Shown here: positions 1 to 8,014 of the stretch, piece after piece | How the letters are laid out: the number at the start of each line of letters is the position of its first letter | How positions within the stretch are numbered: the stretch's first letter is position 1 | NCBI GenBank assembly: GCA_031374735.1 | Contig: JANMGQ010000227.1 | Coordinates: forward strand, 6,735 to 70,734 | Source of the DNA: JABFRJ01 sp031374735 | GTDB taxonomy: Bacteria; Pseudomonadota; Alphaproteobacteria; Rhizobiales; Hyphomicrobiaceae | Direction of reading: 5' to 3' | DNA length: 64,000 nt | Program-made: the position numbers and the translations under genes | The notes under the pieces: model-generated | What the model saw: the letters and a program-made list of their open reading frames with translations, nothing else | Databases searched by the model: none | Told to the model about the DNA's origin: nothing

Positions 1-1591
1 GGACAAGTTCATCAAGCCGCCCGCGCGTCATGACGAAACCGCCGACGTGCTGGGACAGGTGGCGCGGAAAGCCCGCGATCTCATGGGCGATATTGAAGGT
101 CAGGGCGACGTTGGGGGCGCTGCGATCGATGCCGGCGCGCTTGGTGTCGACTTCGGCAATGCCCTCCGCGCCCCAGCCCCAGATGGAGCCGGCCATGGCA
201 TCGAGCGTATCATCCGAGAGACCGAACACTTTGCCGACCTCGCGGATGGAGGAGCGCGCGCGATAAGAGATGACGGTGGCCGCGAGGCCGGCGCGCTCGC
301 GGCCGTAGCGCTTGTAGATGTACTGGATGACCTCTTCGCGCCGCTCGTGCTCGAAATCGACGTCGATGTCGGGCGGCTCGCGCCGGTCAGCTGAGACGAA
401 GCGCTCGAACAGCAGGTCGCTTTTGTCGGGGTCGACCTCGGTAATCCCCAGGCAGAAGCAGACGCTCGAATTGGCGGCCGAACCCCGGCCCTGGCAGAGA
501 ATGCCCTCGCCGCGCGCAAAGCGCACGATGTCGAATACGGTGAGGAAATACTGCGCGTAGCTCAATTGGCCGATGAGCGTGATTTCATGAGCGAGCGCAA
601 TGCGCACCTTCTCCGGCACGCCCGCGGGATAGCGCTTGGCCGCGCCCGCGTAGGTGAAGTGCACCAGCGCTTCCTGCGCGGAGGCGAAGCCGTCGATGAC
701 CTCGTCGGGATATTCGTAGCGCAGCTCGTCGAGCGAGAAGGTCAACTCTGCCGAGGCGCGCGCGGTTTCTGTGATGGCTTGTGGGTAGTCGACGAACAGG
801 CGTGCCATTTCGGCGGGCGGCTTGATGTGGCGTTCGGCGTTGGCCTCGAGACGGCGGCCGGCGGTCTCCAGTGTCGTGTGTTCGCGGATGCAGGTGAGCA
901 CGTCCTGCAGGGGGCGGCGTTCGGGCACATGATAGAGCACGTCGTTGATGGCGATCAGCGGCACGTTCGCGGCGCGCGCCGTCTCAGCGAGCCAGGCGAG
1001 CCGGCGTTTGTCGAGGCCGTCGTAGCGCCGGGCTGCGGCGAGGCGGACGGGCTGTTTGCGCGTTGCGAGTTGTAGGTTGCGAGTTGAGGCCGATTGCTGG
1101 GCGGTATCGCCCAATTCGCAACTCGCAATTCGCAACTCGCACGTCTGCAAACGCTCCAGCAGGGGCAAAAGATGCGGCGCGGGCAACGCGTCCGACGGCA
1201 TGACGATCAACGACAAGCCCTCGCGGTGCGCTTCGAGATCTGCCAGCGTGAGATGGCACTGCCCTTTGATCGTTCGACGGTTACCTGACGTGAGCAGGCG
1301 GCACAGGCGCGCCCAACCCGCGCGGTTCATGGGATAGGCGAGGATGTCGGGCGTGCCATCCGCGAAGGCGAGACGCGCGCCGGGATGATACCGAAACGCG
1401 AGATCCGGCCGTTCCTCCTTGAGATCGCGCAGCGCTGCATGCGCCCGCACGACACCCGCGACCGAGTTCGTATCGGCGAGGCCGAGGCCTGAGAGGCCGG
1501 AGCCGACGGCGGTCGAGATCAACTCCTCCGCGTGCGAGGCACCGTGGAGGAACGAGAAGTTCGAGCGCGTGGCGAATTCGATGTAAGTCAT
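1..1591 (-). CDS. dnaE2: Error-prone DNA polymerase DnaE2 (ImuC), C-terminus outside the window
   Basis: Catalytic subunit of the alphaproteobacterial SOS mutasome, a C-family polymerase that copies past DNA damage together with ImuA and ImuB. About 530 residues are visible. They begin MTYIEFATRSNFSFLHGASH (start of the PHP domain). Near residue 385-415 come GRGSAANSSVCFCLG and PDIDVDFEHERREEVI, which hold the catalytic-palm aspartates. The start at 1591 is chosen because it gives the conserved N-terminus. It lies directly after a palindromic repeat, and no Shine-Dalgarno sequence is visible. Residues about 150-180 (around 1143-1060) are encoded by a second copy of that repeat, in frame and without a stop, in the linker before LAAARRYDGLD. 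The frame stays open to the window edge. The family call is secure; activity with the inserted segment is unknown. Confidence 0.93.
   Translation of the reverse strand, partial: MTYIEFATRSNFSFLHGASHAEELISTAVGSGLSGLGLADTNSVAGVVRAHAALRDLKEERPDLAFRYHPGARLAFADGTPDILAYPMNRAGWARLCRLLTSGNRRTIKGQCHLTLADLEAHREGLSLIVMPSDALPAPHLLPLLERLQTCELRIASCELGDTAQQSASTRNLQLATRKQPVRLAAARRYDGLDKRRLAWLAETARAANVPLIAINDVLYHVPERRPLQDVLTCIREHTTLETAGRRLEANAERHIKPPAEMARLFVDYPQAITETARASAELTFSLDELRYEYPDEVIDGFASAQEALVHFTYAGAAKRYPAGVPEKVRIALAHEITLIGQLSYAQYFLTVFDIVRFARGEGILCQGRGSAANSSVCFCLGITEVDPDKSDLLFERFVSADRREPPDIDVDFEHERREEVIQYIYKRYGRERAGLAATVISYRARSSIREVGKVFGLSDDTLDAMAGSIWGWGAEGIAEVDTKRAGIDRSAPNVALTFNIAHEIAGFPRHLSQHVGGFVMTRGRLDELV
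1060..1143. repeat. Palindromic repeat inside dnaE2, translated in frame
   Basis: The arms are built from alternating units of the type GCGAGTTGCGAATTG. The left arm is about 1060-1086 and the right arm about 1111-1143, separated by an unrelated loop of about 24 bases. The two arms pair imperfectly over about 22 bp. The same units recur at 1590-1667. On the dnaE2 strand the insert reads through as roughly 30 residues containing CELRIASCELG, with no stop codon. This resembles the in-frame palindromic elements described in Rickettsia, but I know of no relationship by sequence. Confidence 0.8.
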
Positions 1592-1667
1592 GCGAATTGC
1601 GAGTTGCGAATTGTGAATAGAAAACAGGGAGCATTTCCCAATTCGCCACTCGCAACTCGCAATTCGC
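1590..1667. repeat. Palindromic repeat between imuB and dnaE2, abutting the dnaE2 start
   Basis: Same repeat family as the copy inside dnaE2. On the minus strand an 18-bp perfect stem (GCGAATTGCGAGTTGCGA and its complement) encloses a loop of about 35-40 bases, and the second arm ends at the dnaE2 ATG. In the mRNA this would form a long hairpin in place of a normal ribosome-binding site. imuB stops at 1674, so the element fills essentially the whole imuB-dnaE2 spacer. Confidence 0.8.
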
Positions 1668-1673
1668 TCCCCT

Positions 1674-3338
1674 TCAAGCAAACAAGCCGTGCACGTACCA
1701 GCGCGGCGGCTTCGCGCCGCCGAACAGGCCGTCGCGAAAGATCCACAGACGGCGGCCGGTTTCGTCGACGACGCGGTAGTAGTCGCGTGCATCGCTTGGG
1801 CCTTTTTGCGCGCCAGCAACCCACCAGGCGGCCGCGATGCGCTCCGGCCCCTCAGCAGCTGCGATACCGAGGGATTGGCGGCGCCAGCGCAGGCGCAGCG
1901 GCGGCCCATCCGGTACGGACGCCATAATCTCGACCGGCTCCGGTGGCTCGAACAGGCGTAACGGCCGTAGCGGCCCCGCCCCCTCGAAGGCGACTTGAAA
2001 AGGAGCGAGCTGCGCGCGTGGCGGCCGGCTCCCCGCAGGGGAATCGCCACGCGCCACCAAAACCTTGTCGCCACGCGCAACAAGAACGTCCGCCTGCTCC
2101 GGCAGGTGCGTGTCTGTCATGGCGACCGTCAGCACCTGTTCTCGACCGAAACGAGCCGCGAGCCTATCGGCGAGGCGCGACACCAGGCGAGCGGCGTCAT
2201 CGGGGGGGGCAGTTCCCGCACCCGGCAAATCGACGGCCTCAGCCACACGAGGTCCTGTTACTGTCGCGGCGAGGCGTACGAAGTCGAAGCCGTAGCCGGC
2301 TTCCAGCGGATCCTCGAGGCTGCCAAGACGCAATGCGAGCAGACCATGCAGCGCCTTCGCATCCGCGCACGGCTCAGCCGCACCCACTTCCACGCGGCGC
2401 ACGACTCCATCGACCCGGCTGACCGATAACACCAGGTGCCGCGCGCCTTCGCCGCGCTCGATCAGCAGCGCGCACAACGAGACACACAGTCGTCGCGCCG
2501 CATCCGACACATCCTCCTCACGCACGATCGGCTCGACGAGCGGGAGCGAGACTTCTGCGGGCGGGATGGGGCGGCGCGGCGAGATCGACTCCCCATCGAT
2601 GCCGAGCGCTTGGTCAAGGCGATGGGTGAGCATGGCCCCGAAGCGGGCGGCCAGCGGCGCACGTGGCCGCGTCAAGAGATCGCCGATGGCCTTGAGCCCT
2701 GAGCGCCGCAAACCTGCGACCGTTGCCGGGTCGAGGCGCAACCCCGCAATGGGTAACGGCGCGAGGCTATCACGCAGACCATCAGGCGCGATAATCGGGC
2801 CGAGGCCGCGACGGTCCGCCGGGCCGTATCGGGCGAGCGCGAAGGCTGCCCCCGGGGTCGGGGCGATGGCGGTGCGGGCTGAGAACCCTTGCGCCTCGAT
2901 GCGAGCTGCAAGATCAGCCTGCAGGGCTGCTTCGCCGCCGTGCAGGTGGGCGGCACCGGTGATGTCGAGCATCAAGCCGTCGGGTGGCGTGCGACCAACC
3001 AGCGGCGTGTACCGATCCGCCCAGTCGGCGATGGCCTCGAGCAAGCGCGCGTCCGCCGCCGCATCGTGTGGATGGGCAACCAGATCCGGCTGCATGGCTT
3101 GCGCCTGGGCGAGCGCCATGCCCGGCTCAAGGCCGCGGCTCAGCGCGCTCGCATTGACCGCGGCCAGCCGTATCGCGCCGGTGCTGCGCGTTGTGAGCAC
3201 AAACGGTCGCGCGAGGGCGTCAGGCCGCGGCCGCTGGCCAGGGTAGAACCGCGCCCGTTCCAGCCGATCGGTTGGCAGCAGAGGCAGCCACAGGCTCAGA
3301 TAGCGTCGTGTCGGAGAAGACGAACTCGGGGATGGCAT
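1674..3338 (-). CDS. imuB: ImuB, inactive Y-family polymerase-like mutasome adaptor
   Basis: Y-family polymerase homologue of about 554 residues that acts as the hub linking ImuA and DnaE2 to the sliding clamp in the family. It begins with RRYLSLWLPLLPTDRLER and contains PPDGLMLDITGAAHLHGGE at the place where active Y-family polymerases carry an acidic SIDE-type motif. This fits the known lack of catalytic residues in ImuB. The start MPSPSSSS at 3338 is preferred over an upstream ATG at 3389 because the homologous region begins just after it. Either start overlaps the end of imuA by more than 100 bases, which is longer than usual. It lies second in the imuA-imuB-dnaE2 operon. Confidence 0.9.
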   Translation of the reverse strand: MPSPSSSSPTRRYLSLWLPLLPTDRLERARFYPGQRPRPDALARPFVLTTRSTGAIRLAAVNASALSRGLEPGMALAQAQAMQPDLVAHPHDAAADARLLEAIADWADRYTPLVGRTPPDGLMLDITGAAHLHGGEAALQADLAARIEAQGFSARTAIAPTPGAAFALARYGPADRRGLGPIIAPDGLRDSLAPLPIAGLRLDPATVAGLRRSGLKAIGDLLTRPRAPLAARFGAMLTHRLDQALGIDGESISPRRPIPPAEVSLPLVEPIVREEDVSDAARRLCVSLCALLIERGEGARHLVLSVSRVDGVVRRVEVGAAEPCADAKALHGLLALRLGSLEDPLEAGYGFDFVRLAATVTGPRVAEAVDLPGAGTAPPDDAARLVSRLADRLAARFGREQVLTVAMTDTHLPEQADVLVARGDKVLVARGDSPAGSRPPRAQLAPFQVAFEGAGPLRPLRLFEPPEPVEIMASVPDGPPLRLRWRRQSLGIAAAEGPERIAAAWWVAGAQKGPSDARDYYRVVDETGRRLWIFRDGLFGGAKPPRWYVHGLFA

Positions 3339-4053
3339 GGTTGAACTCGTTCGGAGACGCGATGGACGCAACGGGACGCCAGGCAACACTGAAGCGACCG
3401 AGCCCGCCGAAGCGGTTCTTGGTCAGCGTGAGATCAAAAGCGGTTCTAAGATCAGGCAGCTGGGATATGCGGCTGCCCGCAGCCTGCTGCCTGCGGCCTG
3501 ATTGGACGCTCCAGCGCGTAGCAACAGGCGCCTCCACAGGCTCGCGGCCTGCATGCAGCAGGAAGCACGGCGTCTCCCGCGCTTGCGCCCGCAGCGACAA
3601 GCGCTTGCCGAGGCGCAGCATGTCCGACGGCAACCGCGGCGGTAGATCCACCAGCACGCCCGCCAACCCCGCTTCCTCAAGACCCATCTCGGCGGCTGCC
3701 AGCGCATTCATGGCGCCCTTCACGGCGACGACGACGAGGCGCGCCGGATCAAATCCGAGCGCTGCGAGGCCATGGCCATAGGGCCTCCCTGCCTCCGCGG
3801 TTGCCTGCCGGTCCTGCACCCAGAGCAGGGGCGCATCCCGCGCCCGCTGCAGGGACAGCGCCAAAGCGATGGCAAAGCCAGCGGTTGCCGCCTCCTGCCC
3901 AGGGTGGGCGGGATGCAGGGCATGCAGCCTCTGCCGTGCCTTCTCCCCGCCGATGGCTGTGAGAAGAGGCGTCGTTGTCATGACAGATCGGGCCGGAACT
4001 GCAGGCAACAAGGATCCGGCCCGGGCCACGAGGTGTGATCCGAGAGTGAGCAT
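3220..4053 (-). CDS. imuA: ImuA, RecA/SulA-like mutasome protein
   Basis: First gene of the SOS mutagenesis cassette, 277 residues. ImuA is a RecA-related protein that recruits or regulates the ImuB-DnaE2 complex. The middle (LLWVQDRQATAEAGRPYGHG, then GFDPARLVVVAVKGAMNALA, then GLAGVLVDLPPRLPSDMLRLG) matches the degenerate RecA-like fold of the family. The start could also be the internal ATG giving MTTTPLLTAIGGEKA. Residues around 180-200 (positions 3452-3501), reading GRRQQAAGSRISQLPDL, look repetitive and may be a second kind of inserted repeat; this is only a suspicion. The C-terminus overlaps imuB by over 100 bases. A degenerate LexA-type site lies upstream. Confidence 0.85.
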   Translation of the reverse strand: MLTLGSHLVARAGSLLPAVPARSVMTTTPLLTAIGGEKARQRLHALHPAHPGQEAATAGFAIALALSLQRARDAPLLWVQDRQATAEAGRPYGHGLAALGFDPARLVVVAVKGAMNALAAAEMGLEEAGLAGVLVDLPPRLPSDMLRLGKRLSLRAQARETPCFLLHAGREPVEAPVATRWSVQSGRRQQAAGSRISQLPDLRTAFDLTLTKNRFGGLGRFSVAWRPVASIASPNEFNHAIPEFVFSDTTLSEPVAASAANRSAGTGAVLPWPAAAA

Positions 4054-4109
4054 GAGGTGCCGGTGAGAATGTCAGAGAGATTGTCAGTGAGATGTTTTGT
4101 CTACTCTAT

Positions 4110-4124
4110 GTTCTTTTATTGATC
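4110..4124. promoter_or_regulatory. Possible LexA (SOS) operator upstream of imuA
   Basis: GTTC, seven bases, GATC. The alphaproteobacterial LexA consensus is GTTC-N7-GTTC, so this has one mismatch. It is about 57 bases before the imuA start, a sensible place for an SOS operator of this cassette. The match is weak on its own and position is the main support. Confidence 0.35.
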
Positions 4125-4181
4125 TCACCACGGCAAGTCAAGAACAAAGAATGCACGTGCCTGCGCAACACGACGTGTGAC

Positions 4182-4982
4182 CTAGCGCCCCTCCCAGGTG
4201 GGCGTGCGCTTGTCGATGAACGCGCCGATGCCCTCGGCCGCATCACGGGCGAGCATATTGCGCACCATCACCTCGGCCGTCTGGGCATAAGCCTCAGCCA
4301 ACGGCGCCTCCAACTGGCGGTAGAACGCCTCCTTGCCGATGGCGACCGTCAGCGGCGATTTGGCCGCGATCTGCTCAGCCATCCGCATCGCCTCGGCGAC
4401 GGCCTCGCCCGCCGGCACCACGCGATTGACCAGCCCGAACTCGCGCGCGCGTTCGGCGTCCAGTATCTCGCCGAGCAAGAGCATCTCCATGGCCTGCTTG
4501 CGTGAGACGTTGCGCGACAGCGCCACCATGGGCGTCGAGCAGAACAGGCCGATGTTGACCCCCGGCGTCGCAAACTTTGCCGCAGCGCCAGTAACGGCGA
4601 GGTCACAGGTTGCCACCAGCTGGCATCCCGCCGCCGTCGCAATACCTTCAACCGCCGCAATGACCGGTTTCGGGCAGGCGACGATGGCCTGCATCATGGC
4701 CGCACACGCCTCCATGATGTGCTTGAAATAGGCGCGCCCGCGATCCGCATCACTCCGCCGCGCAGTCAACTCCTTGAGGTCGTGCCCCGCCGAGAATGCT
4801 GGACCATTGGCCGCCAGCACGACCGCGCGGACGCGCGCGTCACGCCCGGCTGCATCGATCGCCGCTGTCAGCGCGGCAATCATGGCCTCCGACAGCGCAT
4901 TGCGCGCCTGTGGCCGGTCAAGCGTCAGCACTAGAACGGCATTGTTGCGGGATTGCGTGACAGGAGAGGGGGCGGACGGCAT
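4182..4982 (-). CDS. Enoyl-CoA hydratase/isomerase family protein (ECHDC3-like)
   Basis: Crotonase-fold protein of about 266 residues. The oxyanion-hole segments are visible as GPAFSAGHDLKEL and EGIATAAGCQLVATCDLAV. The region that normally supplies the catalytic glutamate reads PGVNIGLFCSTPMVALSRNV, like mammalian ECHDC3. Classical hydratase activity is therefore not assured and the acyl-CoA substrate is unknown. The start at 4982 is chosen because GGAG lies about eight bases upstream; an in-frame ATG exists at 5015. It is divergent from metK and no operon partner is seen. Confidence 0.85.
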   Translation of the reverse strand: MPSAPSPVTQSRNNAVLVLTLDRPQARNALSEAMIAALTAAIDAAGRDARVRAVVLAANGPAFSAGHDLKELTARRSDADRGRAYFKHIMEACAAMMQAIVACPKPVIAAVEGIATAAGCQLVATCDLAVTGAAAKFATPGVNIGLFCSTPMVALSRNVSRKQAMEMLLLGEILDAERAREFGLVNRVVPAGEAVAEAMRMAEQIAAKSPLTVAIGKEAFYRQLEAPLAEAYAQTAEVMVRNMLARDAAEGIGAFIDKRTPTWEGR

Positions 4983-5231
4983 AGGCGGCTCCAAGCGGCT
5001 TTGCGCATATGCCATTATGGGCCTTTACGCGCTGATTGGAACCAACCCCGTCGATAACATGGCGAAAAACTCAAATTCACACGCTTAAGTCGCAATTCCC
5101 TGCAACGTTGCACGACGGCTGCTCTCGACGACAAAACACATGGCCACGCCGGGGCCATACTTTCAGCCTAACGCCCCACGTTAGAGCCGGTCGCAAACGG
5201 TGCCACCTCACGGCGCGCGCCGATACCGGCT

Positions 5232-5280
5232 GATCGCGGCCTTGACCCCTCGGGGAAAGGGTGGAAGAAGGCCGCCGATC
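5232..5280 (+). promoter_or_regulatory. Structured leader upstream of metK
   Basis: A 12-bp stem with one bulge: GATC-GCGGCCTT (5232-5243) pairs with AAGGCCGC-C-GATC (5268-5280). The 24-base interior holds ACCCCTCGGGGAAAGGGT, which allows two competing small helices (ACCC/GGGT, or CCC/GGG around TC). It lies 47 bases ahead of the GTG start of metK. Its place suggests cis-regulation of S-adenosylmethionine synthesis. I could not match it to SAM-II, SAM-V or SAM/SAH riboswitch consensus as I remember them. The remaining 5016-5231 interval shows no gene. Confidence 0.4.
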
Positions 5281-5327
5281 CGCATTCCAACTACAATCCC
5301 CGTACACGCTCTCAAGGACGCTCACCC

Positions 5328-6617
5328 GTGTCACGCAAATCGTATTTGTTTACCTCCGAGTCCGTCTCGGAAGGCCACCCCGACAAGGTCGCCGATCAGA
5401 TTTCCGACGCCATTCTCGATGCGTTTATCGCCAACGACGTGAAGCTCGGCATTGCCGACAACAGCGCCATCAATACGCGCCTCGGCTGCGAGACGCTGGT
5501 CACAACCAACAAGGTCGTGATTGCGGGCGAAGCGCGCGGCCAGGCACCGCTGTTCCGCAAGTACGCCAGCCACCAGTTCGTCGGCCAGAACGAGTGGGTC
5601 GTCGATCGCGGCATGATCAGCGACATCGCGCGCGCAGTCATCAAGGACATCGGCTACGATCAGGTCGGATTCTCCTATCATGGCGCCGACATCGAAGTGC
5701 TGCTGCACGGCCAGTCCGCCGACATCGCCATGGGCGTTGACGAAAAGCAGGGCGAAGAAGGCGCAGGCGACCAGGGCATGATGTTCGGTTTCGCCTGCAC
5801 CGACAGCGAAGCCTACGAGAAAAACTCGTTCATGCCGGCGCCCGTGTTCTTCTCGCACAAGATCCTCAAAATCCTCTCCGAACAGCGCCGCTCGGGCAAG
5901 CTGGGCGACCTCCTGCCGGACGCCAAGAGCCAGGTCACGATCCAGTATGAAAACGGCAAAGCCGTTGGCGCAACCAAAGTCGTCGTATCGACCCAGCACG
6001 TGAAGTCGAACGGCAAGAAAGACTACACGCCTGAAATGGTGAAGGAGATGATCGGCGACGCCGTCATGTCCGCCTTGCCCAAGGGCTGGATGCCAAAGAG
6101 TGGCGCAGACTTCCTGGTCAACCCGACAGGCAACTTCGTCGTCGGCGGCCCCGATGGTGACTGCGGCCTGACCGGCCGCAAGATCATCGTCGACACCTAC
6201 GGCGGCTATGCCCCGCACGGCGGCGGCGCCTTCTCCGGCAAGGACTCGACCAAGGTCGACCGCTCCGCTGCCTACGCCGCGCGCTACCTTGCGAAGAACG
6301 TTGTCGCAGCCGGCCTCGCCCAGCGCTGCATGATCCAGGTCGCCTACGCTATCGGCCGTCCCGAGCCCATGTCGCTCCTGGTCGACACGCAAGGCACAGG
6401 CACGCACGGTCCCGACGGCGATGCCAAGCTCGAGAAGGTGCTCAACGACCTGTTCCCGATGCGCCCAACGCACATCCGCCGCGCACTGCAGCTGACCAAG
6501 CCGATCTACCAGCGCACCGCGGCCTACGGCCACTTCGGCCGCGCGCCCGAAGCCGACGGTGGCTTCTCGTGGGAGAAAGTCGACCTCGCCGACAAGATCA
6601 AGAAGGCGATGGGTTGA
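5328..6617 (+). CDS. metK: S-adenosylmethionine synthase
   Basis: Makes S-adenosylmethionine from methionine and ATP in the cytosol. It has 429 residues and is full length for the alphaproteobacterial form. Motifs seen are GHPDKVADQISDAILD (ATP and metal binding), GAGDQGMMFGFA (P-loop-like signature) and GGGAFSGKDSTKVDRSAAY (methionine/phosphate site). Translation starts at GTG 5328, giving MSRKSYLFTSESVSEGHPDK. A strong intrinsic terminator follows immediately. The upstream region contains a stable stem-loop that may regulate it. A 435-residue frame on the opposite strand is only a high-GC shadow. Confidence 0.98.
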   Translation: MSRKSYLFTSESVSEGHPDKVADQISDAILDAFIANDVKLGIADNSAINTRLGCETLVTTNKVVIAGEARGQAPLFRKYASHQFVGQNEWVVDRGMISDIARAVIKDIGYDQVGFSYHGADIEVLLHGQSADIAMGVDEKQGEEGAGDQGMMFGFACTDSEAYEKNSFMPAPVFFSHKILKILSEQRRSGKLGDLLPDAKSQVTIQYENGKAVGATKVVVSTQHVKSNGKKDYTPEMVKEMIGDAVMSALPKGWMPKSGADFLVNPTGNFVVGGPDGDCGLTGRKIIVDTYGGYAPHGGGAFSGKDSTKVDRSAAYAARYLAKNVVAAGLAQRCMIQVAYAIGRPEPMSLLVDTQGTGTHGPDGDAKLEKVLNDLFPMRPTHIRRALQLTKPIYQRTAAYGHFGRAPEADGGFSWEKVDLADKIKKAMG

Positions 6618-6627
6618 GATAACGAGA

Positions 6628-6655
6628 AAGGCCACCAAACGGTGGCCTTTTTCTT
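6628..6655 (+). terminator. Rho-independent terminator of metK
   Basis: Perfect 10-bp stem AAAGGCCACC / GGTGGCCTTT with a four-base loop, followed by a T-rich tract (TTCTTTC). It starts 11 bases after the metK stop. Confidence 0.92.
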
Positions 6656-6729
6656 TCCCGTCGTGGCGTTAATATTTTGAACGTTCGAGTACGTTACCTG
6701 CCGGAACAGTAGCTTCTGGTGGCCTCGTT

Positions 6730-7962
6730 TTCAATAAGGACTCAGCCCAGTTCGATCCGAAGCAATCGGCCCAAGGCCGCAGCCGCATCCCGAGCGTCAA
6801 AAGCTATCGCGTGATCGATCCGTTGACGGTTGAGATCACGACCGAGGGCCAAGACGCGCTGCTGCCCTACGCCATGACGTGGATCCTCATGTCGAGCCCG
6901 AAACGCTGGGAGGACGTTGGCCGCAGCTGGGATAAATTCCTCAATCAGGCCTCCGGCACCGGCCCCTTCAAGCTCGACAAATATGTGCCGCGCGAACGTG
7001 CCGAACTTGTTCCCAACACTGGCTACTGGAACAAGGCCCGTATCCCGAAGACCGATCGCCTCGTGCTGTTGCCTATGCCGGAAGCGACATCGCGCACGGC
7101 GGCGCTGCTTTCGGGCCAGGTTGATTGGGTCGAGGCGCCCGCGCCAGATTCCATCCTGCAGATGAAGTCGCGCGGCTTCAATATCGTCACCAACATCTAC
7201 CCGCACAACTGGACCTGGCACTTCAGCCGCATCGAGGGCAGCCCGTGGAACGACATCCGTGTGCGCAAGGCGGCCAACCTCGCGATCGATCGTGATGGCA
7301 TGGTGCAGCTGCTCGGCGGGTACATGCTGCCGGCACAGGTCTCGTGCCAAAGAGTTCGCCCTGGTACGGGCAGCCGAAGTTCAGCGCGACTTATGATCCC
7401 AAGGCCGCAGCAGCACTGATGGCCGAGGCTGGCTATTCCAAGGCGAAACCGCTTGAGGTGAAGGCGATCATCTCACCCTCGGGCTCAAGCCAGATGCAGC
7501 CGATGGCCATGAACGAGGCGATCCAGCAGTTCCTCGCCGAGGTCGGCATCAAGGTGACGTTCAGTGTTCGAGTGGAACGTGCTGCAGTCCAACTGGCGCG
7601 CAGGCGCCGCGGACCCGTCTGGCCGCGGCGCACATTCAACCAACAGCACGTACTTCAGCCAGGACCCGTTCACCTGCCTCATCCGCCACCTGGATACGAG
7701 CCTGTTCCCGCCGAAGGGCACAAACTGGGGCTATTATTCGGACCCGGAGATGGACAAGCTGTTCGCGACCATCCGCTCGACCACAGATCCGGCCGCGCAA
7801 CTCGTCGCCATCCAGCGTGCGCACGAAAAGGTCGTCGACGATGCGCTGTTCCTGTTCGTCGCCCACGATGTCAATCCGCGCGCGATGAGCTCTAAAGTGA
7901 AGGGCTTCATCCAGGCGCAGAACTGGTTCCAGGATTTTACGCCCGTTTCTGTCAGGGGATGA
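6730..7962 (+). pseudogene. Family 5 peptide/dipeptide-binding protein, truncated and frameshifted
   Basis: Remnant of the extracytoplasmic solute-binding protein of the ABC importer that follows. Similarity starts abruptly near 6733 (FNKDSAQFDPKQSAQGRSRI) in the middle of domain I. The signal peptide and roughly the first 100-150 residues are missing, and a stop lies just upstream at 6670. Frame 1 runs to about 7339 (QLLGGYMLPAQ). Loss of one base there moves the frame to VPKSSPWYGQPKFSATYDP. A second shift near 7562 restores a third stretch (VFEWNVLQSNWR) to the stop at 7960-7962. Because the N-terminus is physically absent, sequencing error alone cannot explain the damage. The downstream permease and ATPase genes look intact. 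Confidence 0.88.
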
Positions 7963-8014
7963 CAACGCAGCGGAAATCCGAGTATCGGTATCGTCCGCCG
8001 GGGGGCCGTCCGAA

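Noticed and set aside
5232..5280. Known SAM riboswitch ahead of metK
   Set aside because: The stem and loop sequence do not fit the SAM-II, SAM-V or SAM/SAH patterns I know, so only a generic structured leader is claimed.
5331..6638. 435-codon frame opposite metK
   Set aside because: It mirrors metK codon for codon, has no family resemblance, and metK itself is unmistakable.
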